The notes beneath the pieces are model-generated. The model saw only the letters and a program-made list of their open reading frames with translations, was not told where the DNA came from and made no database searches. The translations under genes and the position numbers were made by a program. Source: Frankia umida (GTDB lineage Bacteria; Actinomycetota; Actinomycetes; Frankiales; Frankiaceae). Taken from it: a DNA stretch of 64,000 nucleotides. Shown here one piece after another: positions 51,526 through 59,604 of the stretch (the first letter of the stretch is position 1; each line of letters begins with the position of its first letter). The DNA is taken from assembly GCF_023242945.1 (NCBI RefSeq), contig NZ_JALKFT010000007.1:62001-126000 (forward strand), read 5' to 3'.

Positions 51526-53229
51526 CTACCGCAGGGGAAGGCCGTCCGGCGGGGTGAACACCCACAGCGCCTCGGGCGGCGTGATCAACGGGACCTGCCA
51601 GCTCACGGTCGTGCCGATGCCGCTCTCCCCCGGTCCGAACGCCATCCGTCCGCCCAGGTCCACCGCGCGCCGGCGCAGGTTCGTCAGCCCGCTGCTGCGC
51701 GACGCCCCGCCCGGGCCACAGCCGTCGTCGCGCACCTCCACCAGGACGTCCACCCCGGTGACCCGGAGCAGGACGTCGATGCGGGTGGCGCGGGCATGGC
51801 GGGCGATGTTGGACAGCGCCTCCCGCAGCGCGGCGAGCATGTGCGGACGGATCGTCGGGGGGACCCGTCGGTCGATCGGGCCGTCCACCCGGATCTGCGG
51901 GATGATCCCCAGGGCGCGTTCGGTCTGGGCGAGGATCGCGCGGATCTCCGCGGCCAGGTCCGCGCCATCGGAGTCCGCCGAGGTCAGCGAGAAGATCGTC
52001 TGGCGGATGTCGGCGATCGTGTGGTCAAGTTCGTCGGCGGCGCTGTGCAGCCGGGTGGCGACCGGGCCGCCGGCCATCCGGGCCATGCCCTGTAGTTGCA
52101 GGCCGGTGGCGAACAGCCGTTGGATCACGACGTCGTGCAGGTCGCGGGCGATCCGGTCGCGTTCCTCGAACACGGCGAGCCGCTCCCGGTCGCGGTGGAT
52201 ACGTCCGAACTCCAGGGACAGCGCCGCCTGCCCGGCGAACGCCGCGGCCATCTCCAGGTCCAGCCCGCTGAACGGCACCGACACCCCCTCGGTGCCCAGC
52301 ACCAGCACACCCAGCGCCCGGCCGCCCGCCATCAGCGGCACCACCATGCCCAGCTCCGCTGGCGGATCGGGCAGCTCAGCCCCGAACAGCGGGGACGCCC
52401 CCGGCCCGACCAGCGCCGCCCGTCCGGTGCGCATCGCGTCGAGCAGGCGGTCGTTGCGGTGCAGGGCCCGCCGGCGCAGCCGATCCTCCCCCGCACCGTC
52501 CGCCACCTCGACGATCAGCGTCCCCTCCTCGTTGCCGGGGACGAGGATCGCGGCCAGCCGGGCGGCCGTCACCTGCCGGGCGCGCCGAGCCACCAGGGCC
52601 AGCGCCTCCAGCGGATCGGCGACCGACAGCAGTGCCGTGGTGATCTCGGCGCTGGCGTGCAGCCAGGCCTGCCTGCGCCGGGCCATCTCGTAGAGCCGGG
52701 CGTTCTCGATGGCGAAGCCGACCGCCGCGGCCAGCGCGCAGGCCAGGCTCTCGTCCTCGCGGGTGAACTCGCCCCCGTCTCGCTTCGCGCCGAGGAACAG
52801 GGTGCCGAAGGCATCCCCCCGCACCATGATCGGGACGTTCAGGAAGGTGTCGAACCGGGGATGGCCGGGCGGGAATCCCACGGCGGCCGGATGGCGCGTG
52901 ACGTTGGCCACCCGCAGCGGACGTGGATCGCGCAGGCTCTCGCCGATCAGGCCCCGCCCGAGCGGCAGCCGACCGATCCGCTCGAGCACCGCGTCACCGA
53001 ACCCGACATGGAACAGCTCGGTGATCTCCCCCGCCTCACCGATGACCCCCAGCGCACCGTAGGCCGCGTCGACCAGATTCGCCGCGGCCTCGGCGATCCG
53101 GCGCAGGGTGACCGGCAGGCTCAGTTCCTGGGCCACCCCGACGACGGCGTCCAACAGGCCCTGCATCCGCGACTGCACGGCCACGACATCGTCGATCTGC
53201 GTGGACAACCGGTCGTGCGGGTCGTCCAT
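51526..53229 (-). CDS. DevS/DosT-like GAF-GAF histidine kinase
   Basis: Soluble sensor kinase of 567 aa. Two GAF domains (~40-185 and ~205-340) are followed by a HisKA_3 dimerisation domain with the phospho-His in RIARDLHDVVIQRLFATGLQLQG (~363), and an HATPase_c domain (LREALSNIARHARAT, VRDDGCGPGG). In the first GAF, RHPAAVGFPPGHPRFDTFLNVPI aligns by eye with the haem-binding region of DevS/DosT, with His123 at or next to the haem-ligand position. That suggests sensing of O2, NO or redox state, unproven. It is convergent with the DevR-like regulator. Confidence 0.92.
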   Translation of the reverse strand: MDDPHDRLSTQIDDVVAVQSRMQGLLDAVVGVAQELSLPVTLRRIAEAAANLVDAAYGALGVIGEAGEITELFHVGFGDAVLERIGRLPLGRGLIGESLRDPRPLRVANVTRHPAAVGFPPGHPRFDTFLNVPIMVRGDAFGTLFLGAKRDGGEFTREDESLACALAAAVGFAIENARLYEMARRRQAWLHASAEITTALLSVADPLEALALVARRARQVTAARLAAILVPGNEEGTLIVEVADGAGEDRLRRRALHRNDRLLDAMRTGRAALVGPGASPLFGAELPDPPAELGMVVPLMAGGRALGVLVLGTEGVSVPFSGLDLEMAAAFAGQAALSLEFGRIHRDRERLAVFEERDRIARDLHDVVIQRLFATGLQLQGMARMAGGPVATRLHSAADELDHTIADIRQTIFSLTSADSDGADLAAEIRAILAQTERALGIIPQIRVDGPIDRRVPPTIRPHMLAALREALSNIARHARATRIDVLLRVTGVDVLVEVRDDGCGPGGASRSSGLTNLRRRAVDLGGRMAFGPGESGIGTTVSWQVPLITPPEALWVFTPPDGLPLR

Positions 53230-53422
53230 CCTGGCCGTTTCCTCTCCCCCGCCCGCCGAAGCGGATCATTCTGTCTCGGAGGATATCGACCGGGATCACC
53301 CAGGGGAACACCCTCGTGTCACCCCGCATTGTCCAGCCGACCCAGGCCGCGTGGGTCGGCACACCCCGCGCCGAGGCCACGCGAAGGTACCGTCCGCTGC
53401 GGCGTCGTCGTACACTGTGCGC
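53230..53422. promoter_or_regulatory. Divergent region with leader-peptide promoter
   Basis: About 190 bp between the kinase gene and the leader peptide. TACACT (53411-53416) fits TANNNT and ends 6 nt before the leader ATG, so this peptide is probably translated from a leaderless mRNA. No other element is obvious. Confidence 0.45.
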
Positions 53423-53509
53423 ATGGCAGCGACGCGCCTCCTTCTGCACCGCGATCGCGTGACTGACCTTGGCCGGGCCGTCAGCGCGGCCTGTACCGGG
53501 CGGGGTTGA
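53423..53509 (+). CDS. Sulfur/cysteine-type attenuator leader peptide
   Basis: A 28-codon frame, MAATRLLLHRDRVTDLGRAV then SAACTGRG. It matches the short leader peptides that precede cysteine and sulfur genes in actinomycetes, with a basic start, an R-V-D/T-L-xR core and Cys near the end (typical ...HVDLxRVASAxC). Stalling at the single Cys codon when cysteine is scarce, or read-through when it is plentiful, would control the genes downstream. A weak hairpin at 53566-53591 (CCGCC with GGCGG) followed by TTTT (53600-53603) could be the attenuator. Cysteine dioxygenase and rhodanese follow in the same direction, which fits a cysteine signal. Confidence 0.65.
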   Translation: MAATRLLLHRDRVTDLGRAVSAACTGRG

Positions 53510-53858
53510 GCCACCGCCCTGCACCCTCTGTCGGTGCCGGCCGCACGGTGATCGTGCCGGCCGAACCGCCACGTAGGTCCAGCCCAGGCGGGCCCCCCGT
53601 TTTCCGGTTCCCTCAGCCCTGACCCAGTCTGGCCACGGCCTCGTGTGGTAGCGCATCCCAGGCCGTGATCCCCCGCCTCCGCGCGGGGCATCCATCCGGG
53701 CCCGCGCCGCCCTCGGCGGTGGTCGCCTGACCTCATCCGGACGACCGGCATCCCGGTGCGCCCTGCCTTTTACGGCCGCTGCGCGGTCAACCCGCGGATA
53801 CCTGACCGCCTCATGATCGACGGCCTGGGCATACCGCTGTCCGCCCTCTGGAGATTCC
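53510..53858. other. Leader region between leader peptide and CDO gene
   Basis: About 350 bp that would be the untranslated leader. It contains two GTGCCGGCC copies with self-complementary GCCGGC cores, the weak CCGCC/GGCGG hairpin with TTTT, and near the end GGAG before the dioxygenase GTG. No gene is supported. Confidence 0.45.
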
Positions 53859-54566
53859 GTGCCTCTGCTGCATCCGGCTCTGTTGACCCACCCCGCCCAC
53901 CCCGCCCATCCCGGCCATCCGGCTCCGCCTGTCCCGTCGGTGGTGTCCGGCGAGCTGGCCGGGTTGGCGCCGTTCGCCCCGTCGGCGGCGTTCGCCCGCC
54001 AGGCACCGCTGGTGCCCTGGCAGTGCCTCAGTGACGAGCCCGGCCGGGTCGACCTGGCGACGTTGCGGGAGCTGACCGTCGCGTTGGCCGACGCCCCGCA
54101 GGTGTGGCAGCCGATCGTGCGCCACCATCCCGAGCGGCGCTGGTACACCCGACTGTTGCTGTCCGCGACCGTGGAGGTGTGGCTGATCGGCTGGTACCCG
54201 GGGCAGCAGACCGAGATCCACGATCACGGCGGGGCGCTCGGCGCGCTGACGGTGACCGAGGGGGTGCTGGAGGAGGACCGCTTCGACAGCTCCTGGTCGC
54301 TCACCGACCGCCGGACGCACGCACCCGGAGCCAGCCCCGCCTTCGACATCTCGCATGTGCATCGCGTCGCGAACCGCGGCACCGCGCTCGCCACGACGAT
54401 CCACGCCTACTCACCGCCCGAACTGCCCCTGCGTTACAGCCCCACCGACAGCACCACCGACAGCATCGCTGCCACCACGGCGCGGGTCCCGGTCGACGCC
54501 GCACCCGGGATCCCCCGACCGCTGGCGCCCACCGGCGACCTGCTGGCCGCAGCGCCGCGACGATGA
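53859..54566 (+). CDS. Cysteine dioxygenase
   Basis: Cupin-fold type I cysteine dioxygenase of 235 aa, which oxidises cysteine to cysteine sulfinate with O2 and a non-haem Fe(II). Metal ligands are in the two cupin motifs: His-Asp-His of EIHDHGGALGALTVTEG (~121) and the later His in DISHVHRVANRG (~166); IHAYSPP closes the motif. The N-terminal ~25 residues contain repeated HPAHP from (ATH/CCH)-like repeats. GTG 53859 has GGAG 5 nt upstream. It overlaps the rhodanese gene by 4 bp (ATGA). Confidence 0.9.
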   Translation: MPLLHPALLTHPAHPAHPGHPAPPVPSVVSGELAGLAPFAPSAAFARQAPLVPWQCLSDEPGRVDLATLRELTVALADAPQVWQPIVRHHPERRWYTRLLLSATVEVWLIGWYPGQQTEIHDHGGALGALTVTEGVLEEDRFDSSWSLTDRRTHAPGASPAFDISHVHRVANRGTALATTIHAYSPPELPLRYSPTDSTTDSIAATTARVPVDAAPGIPRPLAPTGDLLAAAPRR

Positions 54567-55009
54567 GCGACCCGGACGGCCCGGCCGGCGCCGATCGGAC
54601 GCCCACGGGCGGCAGCCGCATCGACGCGATGCTCGCCGCGGCCCGGACCCGGCTACGCCGACTGGAACCGTCGGCGGCCGCCGACGCGCTGGCCACCGAC
54701 GATCTCAGTGTGCTGGTGGACATCCGACCGGCCGCGCAACGGGCCGCCGAGGGCGAGATCCCGGACGCGCTCGTCGTGGAACGCAACGTGCTCGAGTGGC
54801 GGTTCGACCCGACCAGCGACGCCCGGTTGCCGATCGCGACCAGCGACGATCTTCAGGTGATCGTGATCTGCTCGGAGGGTTACACCTCGAGCCTCGCCGC
54901 CGACGCGCTGCGTCAGCTCGGCCTGCGCCGCGCCACCGATGTGGTGGGCGGCTACCAGGCGTGGGCGGCCGCCGGCCTGCCCGTGCGCCCCGGCGCCGCC
55001 GCGCGCTGA
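54563..55009 (+). CDS. Rhodanese-like sulfurtransferase
   Basis: Rhodanese-domain protein of 148 aa. The active-site loop with Cys is VICSEGYTSSLAA (Cys ~103); DLSVLVDIRPAAQRAAEGEIPDALVVER is the substrate-side motif. It moves sulfane sulfur, for example from persulfides. Translation is coupled to the cysteine dioxygenase gene (ATGA overlap), suggesting that cysteine oxidation and sulfane-sulfur handling act together. A strong compound hairpin at 55163-55190 lies ~150 nt downstream. Confidence 0.92.
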   Translation: MSDPDGPAGADRTPTGGSRIDAMLAAARTRLRRLEPSAAADALATDDLSVLVDIRPAAQRAAEGEIPDALVVERNVLEWRFDPTSDARLPIATSDDLQVIVICSEGYTSSLAADALRQLGLRRATDVVGGYQAWAAAGLPVRPGAAAR

Positions 55010-55162
55010 TCGGGCTGCCCGAACCCAGGTAGGCCCCAGGGCTCCCGCACGCCCCGACGCGGCTGATCATGCACCCGCGCGGCGGGCTCACACCCGCCCG
55101 GCGACACCTCCCGGACGCGGTGCGTGGCGGCTCCTGCGCGGCCAGCCCTCGATCCGGCGCCT

Positions 55163-55190
55163 GCGCGCTACCCCGAACGGGGCTTCGCGC
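55163..55190 (+). terminator. Compound hairpin after rhodanese gene
   Basis: Outer GCGCG/CGCGC (55163-55167 with 55186-55190) and inner CCCCG/CGGGG (55171-55175 with 55178-55182) pair across 3x3 internal loops. It is a good candidate for ending the dioxygenase-rhodanese transcript. Confidence 0.5.
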
Positions 55191-55211
55191 GCTTGCCCCA
55201 ACAAAGGCATT

Positions 55212-55238
55212 AAATGTAATTCTCAACACATTTTTGTG
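55212..55238. promoter_or_regulatory. AT-rich island with overlapping inverted repeats
   Basis: AAATGT (55212-55217) and ACATTT (55228-55233) are inverted with a 10-bp gap; CACA/TGTG (55227-55230 with 55235-55238) flank a T run. In otherwise GC-rich DNA this looks like an operator, but I recognise no specific regulator. Confidence 0.35.
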
Positions 55239-55332
55239 GCGATAGCCGCCCCGGCGGGCCCCGTCGGCCGAACTTCGCGGACTCGACATCTGTTTGTCAT
55301 CGGGCCGTACGCCAGCTGGAACCACGATCGTA

Positions 55333-55350
55333 GACCCCCGGACGGGGGTC
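55333..55350. promoter_or_regulatory. Perfect 8-bp-arm palindrome
   Basis: GACCCCCG and CGGGGGTC are exact inverted copies separated by GA. A 2-nt loop is too small for an RNA hairpin, so a dimeric DNA-binding site is likelier; no regulator is identified. Confidence 0.35.
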
Positions 55351-55822
55351 CACCCGCCCACTGTCCGCCACCCGACAGCGATCTTGAAGTGGCTCGTTTT
55401 CGCTGCCCAACAGCAGTTCCGCTCGCCAGCGAGACCGCCATGATGATCTCACGCCCGGCCCGCCGGCGTGCATCTTCATGATCATTATGCTCGCCTCGGA
55501 CGGTGCGACAATCGCTCGCGCGATCGTCCGACGGCCCTCTCGAACGACCGTCGACCGTCCCGGACGTTCGCGTTCCGGAACCCTTGCTATCCGGTCGAGA
55601 GACGTCTACGTTCCTCGGTTAACGAGGCGAGACGGAATCGTTTCCAAGCGGAGCCACACCCCCGGTTCACCGGTACGGGTGGCCCCACTGGAACCGAACC
55701 TGTGGCTCCGCGGTGCATCTCGCCTCACCAAGGTTGACCTGCCTGTCTGGAGTGTCGCGCAACGCCGGATGTGGTGGTCTGCAAAGCATGTGTCCGCCTT
55801 TGCAACGTCAGCAGGAGTCGGT

Positions 55823-55918
55823 ATGCCCAGTCAGCTCAGCGTGCTTCCCGCACGCATCGTCACCGCACTTAGCATCCACTCGACCGCGTGTCTTCTGCGC
55901 TGTGGTGGCGCGCGATGA
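55823..55918 (+). CDS. 31-aa ORF translationally coupled to whiB
   Basis: An ATG with AGGAG 5 nt upstream opens a 31-codon peptide, MPSQLSVLPARIVTALSIHS then TACLLRCGGAR. Its TGA overlaps the whiB ATG (ATGA), so ribosomes finishing it can start whiB. It contains two Cys. No family is recognised. The well-placed ribosome site and the exact coupling make a real upstream ORF likely; it may control whiB translation. Confidence 0.55.
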   Translation: MPSQLSVLPARIVTALSIHSTACLLRCGGAR

Positions 55919-56283
55919 GCGCCGGCGTACCGGTCCTGCCCGGTCGCGACCTGCCGCCGCAGCCCTTCGGTGCGGGCTGGCCCGCCTACTGGCGCCAGGA
56001 CGCGGCCTGCCGCGACGGCGATCCCGACGCCTTCTTCCCGCCGGACGGCCGTAACACCAAGGCCCGGGCCGCCGCCGAATCCCGCGCCCGCAAGATCTGC
56101 TCGGACTGCCCCGTCCAGCGCCCCTGCCTCGCCACCGCGATCTTCCGCCAGGAGGAGCACGGCGTGTGGGGTGGCCTCACCTCGGACGAGCGCGCCACCG
56201 TCGTCCCCCGCGGTCGGCTCTCCGCCGACGACGCGCTGGCCTTCGCCGACCGGCTCCTTCTGTCCACCTCCGTCGCGAGCTGA
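55915..56283 (+). CDS. WhiB-family transcription factor
   Basis: WhiB-like iron-sulfur regulator of 122 aa. Four cysteines (C32, C62, C65, C71) in ACRDGDPDAFFP and ICSDCPVQRPC should bind a 4Fe-4S cluster, and GVWGGLT (~83) is the beta-turn motif; the C-terminus is less basic than in some WhiB proteins. Such factors sense O2, NO or redox state and bind sigma factor. ATG 55915 overlaps the stop of the upstream small ORF; GTG 55888 is also in frame. Which WhiB class it is cannot be decided here. Confidence 0.92.
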   Translation: MSAGVPVLPGRDLPPQPFGAGWPAYWRQDAACRDGDPDAFFPPDGRNTKARAAAESRARKICSDCPVQRPCLATAIFRQEEHGVWGGLTSDERATVVPRGRLSADDALAFADRLLLSTSVAS

Positions 56284-56612
56284 TCGCGACCGCGGCTACT
56301 TCGGACGGTCCGGCCTCCAGGCGCTGCTCGCGCCCGCTGGCCGGGCCGTTCGCCGTACCGGCTCCGCCAGCTTCACCGGGTCGACGCACCGTCCAGCCCG
56401 CACCGGCACTGGCCGGTGACTGTCGCGGACCCGGTGGTGCGGACACCATTGACGGGTGGGGCAGGCGTTCGGCAGGCTGCCAGTGAGCGGCCCACGACCA
56501 CAGCCGTGAGGCTTCCGGGCGACCGGGCGCGGCCAGAACATCCGGAAACGGCGGTGGACACAGCGGTGAACCGGGCATGTGCAGCCCACCTGACTCCGGT
56601 CAGGGTTCGTTG
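56284..56612. other. Intergenic stretch, no supported gene
   Basis: About 330 bp between whiB and the phosphatase gene. I see no hairpin or promoter with good support and no plausible small gene; GGTTCG-type motifs here do not form a tRNA. Confidence 0.5.
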
Positions 56613-57140
56613 ATGGCGACGCACCGACTTCTGCTGCTGCGCCACGCCAAGTCCGACTGGGCCGAGGGCGACACTCCCGACGCCCAGCGGCCACTGGCCG
56701 ACTCGGGCCTGCGCGCGTGCACGCTGGTCGCCCGGCATCTGCGGGACCACAACCTCGCCCCGGACCTCATCCTGTGCTCGGCCGCGCTGCGCACCCGGCA
56801 GACCGTCGAGGGCATCGCCACCGCACTACCGGCCGGTGTGCCCGTCGTCACGGAGGACCGGCTCTATCTCGCCGAGGCCGAGACCCTGCTCGACCGGCTC
56901 CGCGACGTGGACGACGGGGTACCCACCGTGCTGCTCGTCGGGCACAACCCCGGCATCCACACTCTCGCGGTGGCACTGCTCGCCGCCACGGACCGCCCGC
57001 GGATTCCCACCTACCCGACGGCGGCGCTCGCCGTCGAGGATCTCCTGGTGCCGCGTTGGGCCGAACTCGGCCAGTCCACCACGCGACTGGCCTCGTTCGT
57101 CACCCCCCGAGAACTGCGCGAGTCCGCTGGGTCGAGCTAG
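56613..57140 (+). CDS. SixA-like phosphohistidine phosphatase
   Basis: Histidine phosphatase superfamily protein of 175 aa. The nucleophile motif is LLLLRHAKSDW (His11), with SALRTRQT and GHNPGIH completing the active site; length and motifs match the SixA branch, which removes phosphate from phospho-histidine of signalling proteins, although many members act on small molecules. ATG 56613 is chosen because it begins MATHRLLLLRHAKSDW directly; the frame is open 12 codons further. Its stop overlaps the convergent membrane protein gene by 4 bp. Confidence 0.88.
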   Translation: MATHRLLLLRHAKSDWAEGDTPDAQRPLADSGLRACTLVARHLRDHNLAPDLILCSAALRTRQTVEGIATALPAGVPVVTEDRLYLAEAETLLDRLRDVDDGVPTVLLVGHNPGIHTLAVALLAATDRPRIPTYPTAALAVEDLLVPRWAELGQSTTRLASFVTPRELRESAGSS

Positions 57141-57328
57141 TAGGCCTGCTCCATGATCCGGGCCGCCAGGGCGATGGCGAACCCACCGACCAGCAGCACG
57201 GCGGTCACGATCCACAGCGGGGTCGAGGCCAGCGGAAGCGCGACCGCCCCGACCACGAAGCCCGCGATGATCAGAAACACCGCAAGCCACGAACCCGTGT
57301 TCGCCTTGTGGTGACCGGTCTCGCTCAC
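57137..57328 (-). CDS. Small two-helix membrane protein
   Basis: Protein of 63 aa: a short polar start SETGHHKANTGSWLAV, then two hydrophobic helices (FLIIAGFVVGAVALPLA and WIVTAVLLVGGFAIALA), with a short charged end. It resembles the small actinobacterial HGxxPAAW membrane family (HHKANTGSW in place of HGNSPAAW), function unknown. It is convergent with the SixA-like gene. Confidence 0.75.
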   Translation of the reverse strand: MSETGHHKANTGSWLAVFLIIAGFVVGAVALPLASTPLWIVTAVLLVGGFAIALAARIMEQAY

Positions 57329-57538
57329 GTACGACTCCCGTCCTTGCGCCGCGGCCGCCGACCGACCGCCGATCGGCGGGACGCCCCGGCGCGCCTCGTT
57401 CCCGATGCGACCCTACCCGCGAACCCGTCCCACGAGCCCGGGATGCCCACCACTGTCGACTGGTCCATCCGGCCCCCGCTGCCATGACCTCCGACCCCCC
57501 GGGACGACCCCCCGGGACGGTCTGGCGGGACGGTCGGT

Positions 57539-59059
57539 CTAGATGAAGCCGGCGATGCGGCGCAGGTCGACGATCTGGTCGTCGAGCCAGCGGCGCACGT
57601 CGTGGGTGCGGACCTGGTCCGCGGCCGCGGCCAGCCGGCGATGACGCTCCCCGATCGGCATGGTCAGCGCGGTGTAGAAGGCGTCGGCCATCTGCTGGAC
57701 GTCGAAGGGCTGCAACGTGACGGCGAACTCGCCGAGTTCCTCGTGGGCGCCGGCCATCTCCGACAGGGCGAGCACCCCGCCGCGGCGGTTGACGACGGCC
57801 ACCTCCTTGGCGACGAGGTTCATGCCGTCGGCGATGGCGTTGACGATCAGGACGTCGCAGATGGAGTAGGCGGCGACCGCGAGCGGGAAGTCCTCGACCA
57901 TGCGCAGGTCGATCGGCTGACGGCCTTCCTTGGTGTGCCGGGCGTTGATCTCGGCGACGACACCGCCGATCAGCGCGATGTAGTCGGCGTACTCGGGGAC
58001 GTCGGTGCGGCTGGGCTGGAGCAGAGCGAGGAAGCTCACCCGTCCGACCAGTTCGGGATGCTGGTCGAGCAGGGTGCCGAAGGCGAGGAAGCCGCGCACG
58101 ACGTTCTTGCTCGGGTCGGTGCGGTCCACGCGCAGCAGGAGCTGACGGTCGTCGTCGAGGAAGAGGTAGCGCAGCATGGCGACGTGCGCGGCGACCTCCT
58201 CGGAGGCCTGGGTGGCGTCCAGGGCGGCCGGGTCGACCGAGATCGGATAGTAGCGGGCGCGCACCACCCGGTCGCCGACCGTGACGGTGAGCTTGTCGAG
58301 GTCGGCCGGTAGGCCGAGCAGTTCGGCGGCGCACAGCACGAAGTTGCGGGCGTAGCGACGGGTGTGGAAGCCGACGACATCGCTGCCGAGCAGGCCGCGC
58401 AGCAGCCGTTCGCGGATGTCCCCGGGCAGGATGCGCCATTCGTCCGGCCCGGGCCAGGGGATGTGCACGAAGTGGGTGAGCACGACGTCGGGGCACTGCT
58501 CCCGCACCCAGTCGGCCACCAGGTAGAAGTGGTAGTCCTGCAGGAGGACCAGGGCCTTGCCGCCGCGGGAGCGGACCTCGCTGACCACCGCGTCGGCGTA
58601 GGCCCGGTTGACCGCCGCGTAGCCGTTCTCGAACGCGTCGTGCTCGGCGCGGGTGAGCACCGGGGACAGCGAACGGCCGTAGAGACCGTGCTGGATGAAC
58701 CAGAGGATCGGGTTGGACCAGACGCTGTAGAAGTCGGCGTAGGCCGCCGGGTCGGTGACGACGAGACGCACCCGGATCGCCGGGCCCTCGGGTTCGCCGT
58801 CCACCAGATGGGGCTGGGGATGGGTCTGGACGAGGATGGAGCTGCCGGCGTTCTCCCCGGCGACGACGGTGTCCTCCTCGCTGGCCGCGCCGCATACCCA
58901 CACGGCGTCATCGAGGTGTTCGGCGAGCCCGGACAGAGCTGAGACGAGGCCGCCGGCGCCCCGGCCGACGGTGCGACCGGTGGCATCCCGGTCGAAGCTG
59001 ACGGGGCCGCGGTTGGACAGGAGCACAAGTGGCAGGTCGAGGGCGATGAAGTCCGACAC
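57539..59059 (-). CDS. otsA: Trehalose-6-phosphate synthase
   Basis: GT20 family glycosyltransferase of 506 aa joining UDP-(or GDP-)glucose and glucose-6-phosphate to trehalose-6-phosphate. Motifs: LLSNRGPVSFDRD, LVSALSGLAEH, LLQDYHFYLVADWV, HFVHIPWPGPDEW, VVGFHTRRYARNFV and VNAIADGMNLVAKE. No phosphatase otsB is adjacent. The ATG has a normal context and lies 22 nt after AGGAGGC. Trehalose is a likely osmotic and desiccation protectant. Confidence 0.92.
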   Translation of the reverse strand: MSDFIALDLPLVLLSNRGPVSFDRDATGRTVGRGAGGLVSALSGLAEHLDDAVWVCGAASEEDTVVAGENAGSSILVQTHPQPHLVDGEPEGPAIRVRLVVTDPAAYADFYSVWSNPILWFIQHGLYGRSLSPVLTRAEHDAFENGYAAVNRAYADAVVSEVRSRGGKALVLLQDYHFYLVADWVREQCPDVVLTHFVHIPWPGPDEWRILPGDIRERLLRGLLGSDVVGFHTRRYARNFVLCAAELLGLPADLDKLTVTVGDRVVRARYYPISVDPAALDATQASEEVAAHVAMLRYLFLDDDRQLLLRVDRTDPSKNVVRGFLAFGTLLDQHPELVGRVSFLALLQPSRTDVPEYADYIALIGGVVAEINARHTKEGRQPIDLRMVEDFPLAVAAYSICDVLIVNAIADGMNLVAKEVAVVNRRGGVLALSEMAGAHEELGEFAVTLQPFDVQQMADAFYTALTMPIGERHRRLAAAADQVRTHDVRRWLDDQIVDLRRIAGFI

Positions 59060-59334
59060 GACGGATGTAGCCTCCTGATCACGGGCAGTACTCGGACGTC
59101 CCGGAGTCCCGGCCGCCGCCAGCGCAGGGGCGCACGGGGGACAATCCGGACTGTAGTGAGCCCCGGACCCGGATGCACCGCGTTGCGGGGTGCCCAGACC
59201 GTTGTTACCCAGACCTTCACCGGATTACTGTCGACCGACAAACATGCATCTCAGCGCGACGAAGGTCGCCCCGTCAGCCGGGCGGATCCACCCGGCACAC
59301 GCCGGGCCTGCACCGATGGTGAGCGGACTGTCGC

Positions 59335-59598
59335 CTACAGGCCGTCTCGGTAGTCCCGGACCTCCTGGACGGCGGAGCCCAGCGACGCGAGCGACATCTG
59401 GAGTGTGTCGCGTGTCTCCACCAGAGCACTGGTCAACTGCTCGACGGAGCGGTGCTCACTGCCGTCGGTCGCGGCGATCACCATCGCCTGCGCCTCCTCG
59501 AGCATGCCGAGTGCTCCCTCGAGCTGGCCGGCGACCTCCTCGGTCCGCCGGAACGCCTCGTCGAGCTGGGCCTTGACCTCGGCGATCGTGCCTGACAC
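59335..59598 (-). CDS. Small coiled-coil protein
   Basis: Protein of 87 aa, almost entirely helical with heptad patterns: EVKAQLDEAFRRTEEVAGQLEGALGMLEEAQAM and VEQLTSALVETRDTLQMSLASL. No WXG motif, so it is not a typical ESAT-6 protein, but the size and position after an FtsK-like ATPase and a membrane protein recall small secreted or structural partners of such systems. It starts 6 bp after the stop of the membrane-protein gene, clearly the same operon. Confidence 0.75.
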   Translation of the reverse strand: MSGTIAEVKAQLDEAFRRTEEVAGQLEGALGMLEEAQAMVIAATDGSEHRSVEQLTSALVETRDTLQMSLASLGSAVQEVRDYRDGL

Positions 59599-59604
59599 CC
59601 GTCC

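Larger units (their letters stand above)
55010..55822. other. Long intergenic stretch upstream of whiB
   Basis: About 810 bp without a supported gene; a long open frame here is not convincing. It holds the rhodanese terminator (55163-55190), an AT-rich island with overlapping inverted repeats (~55209-55238), and an 18-bp palindrome GACCCCCGGACGGGGGTC (55333-55350). The low GC patch is notable in this window and suggests a regulatory region for the whiB operon. Confidence 0.5.
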
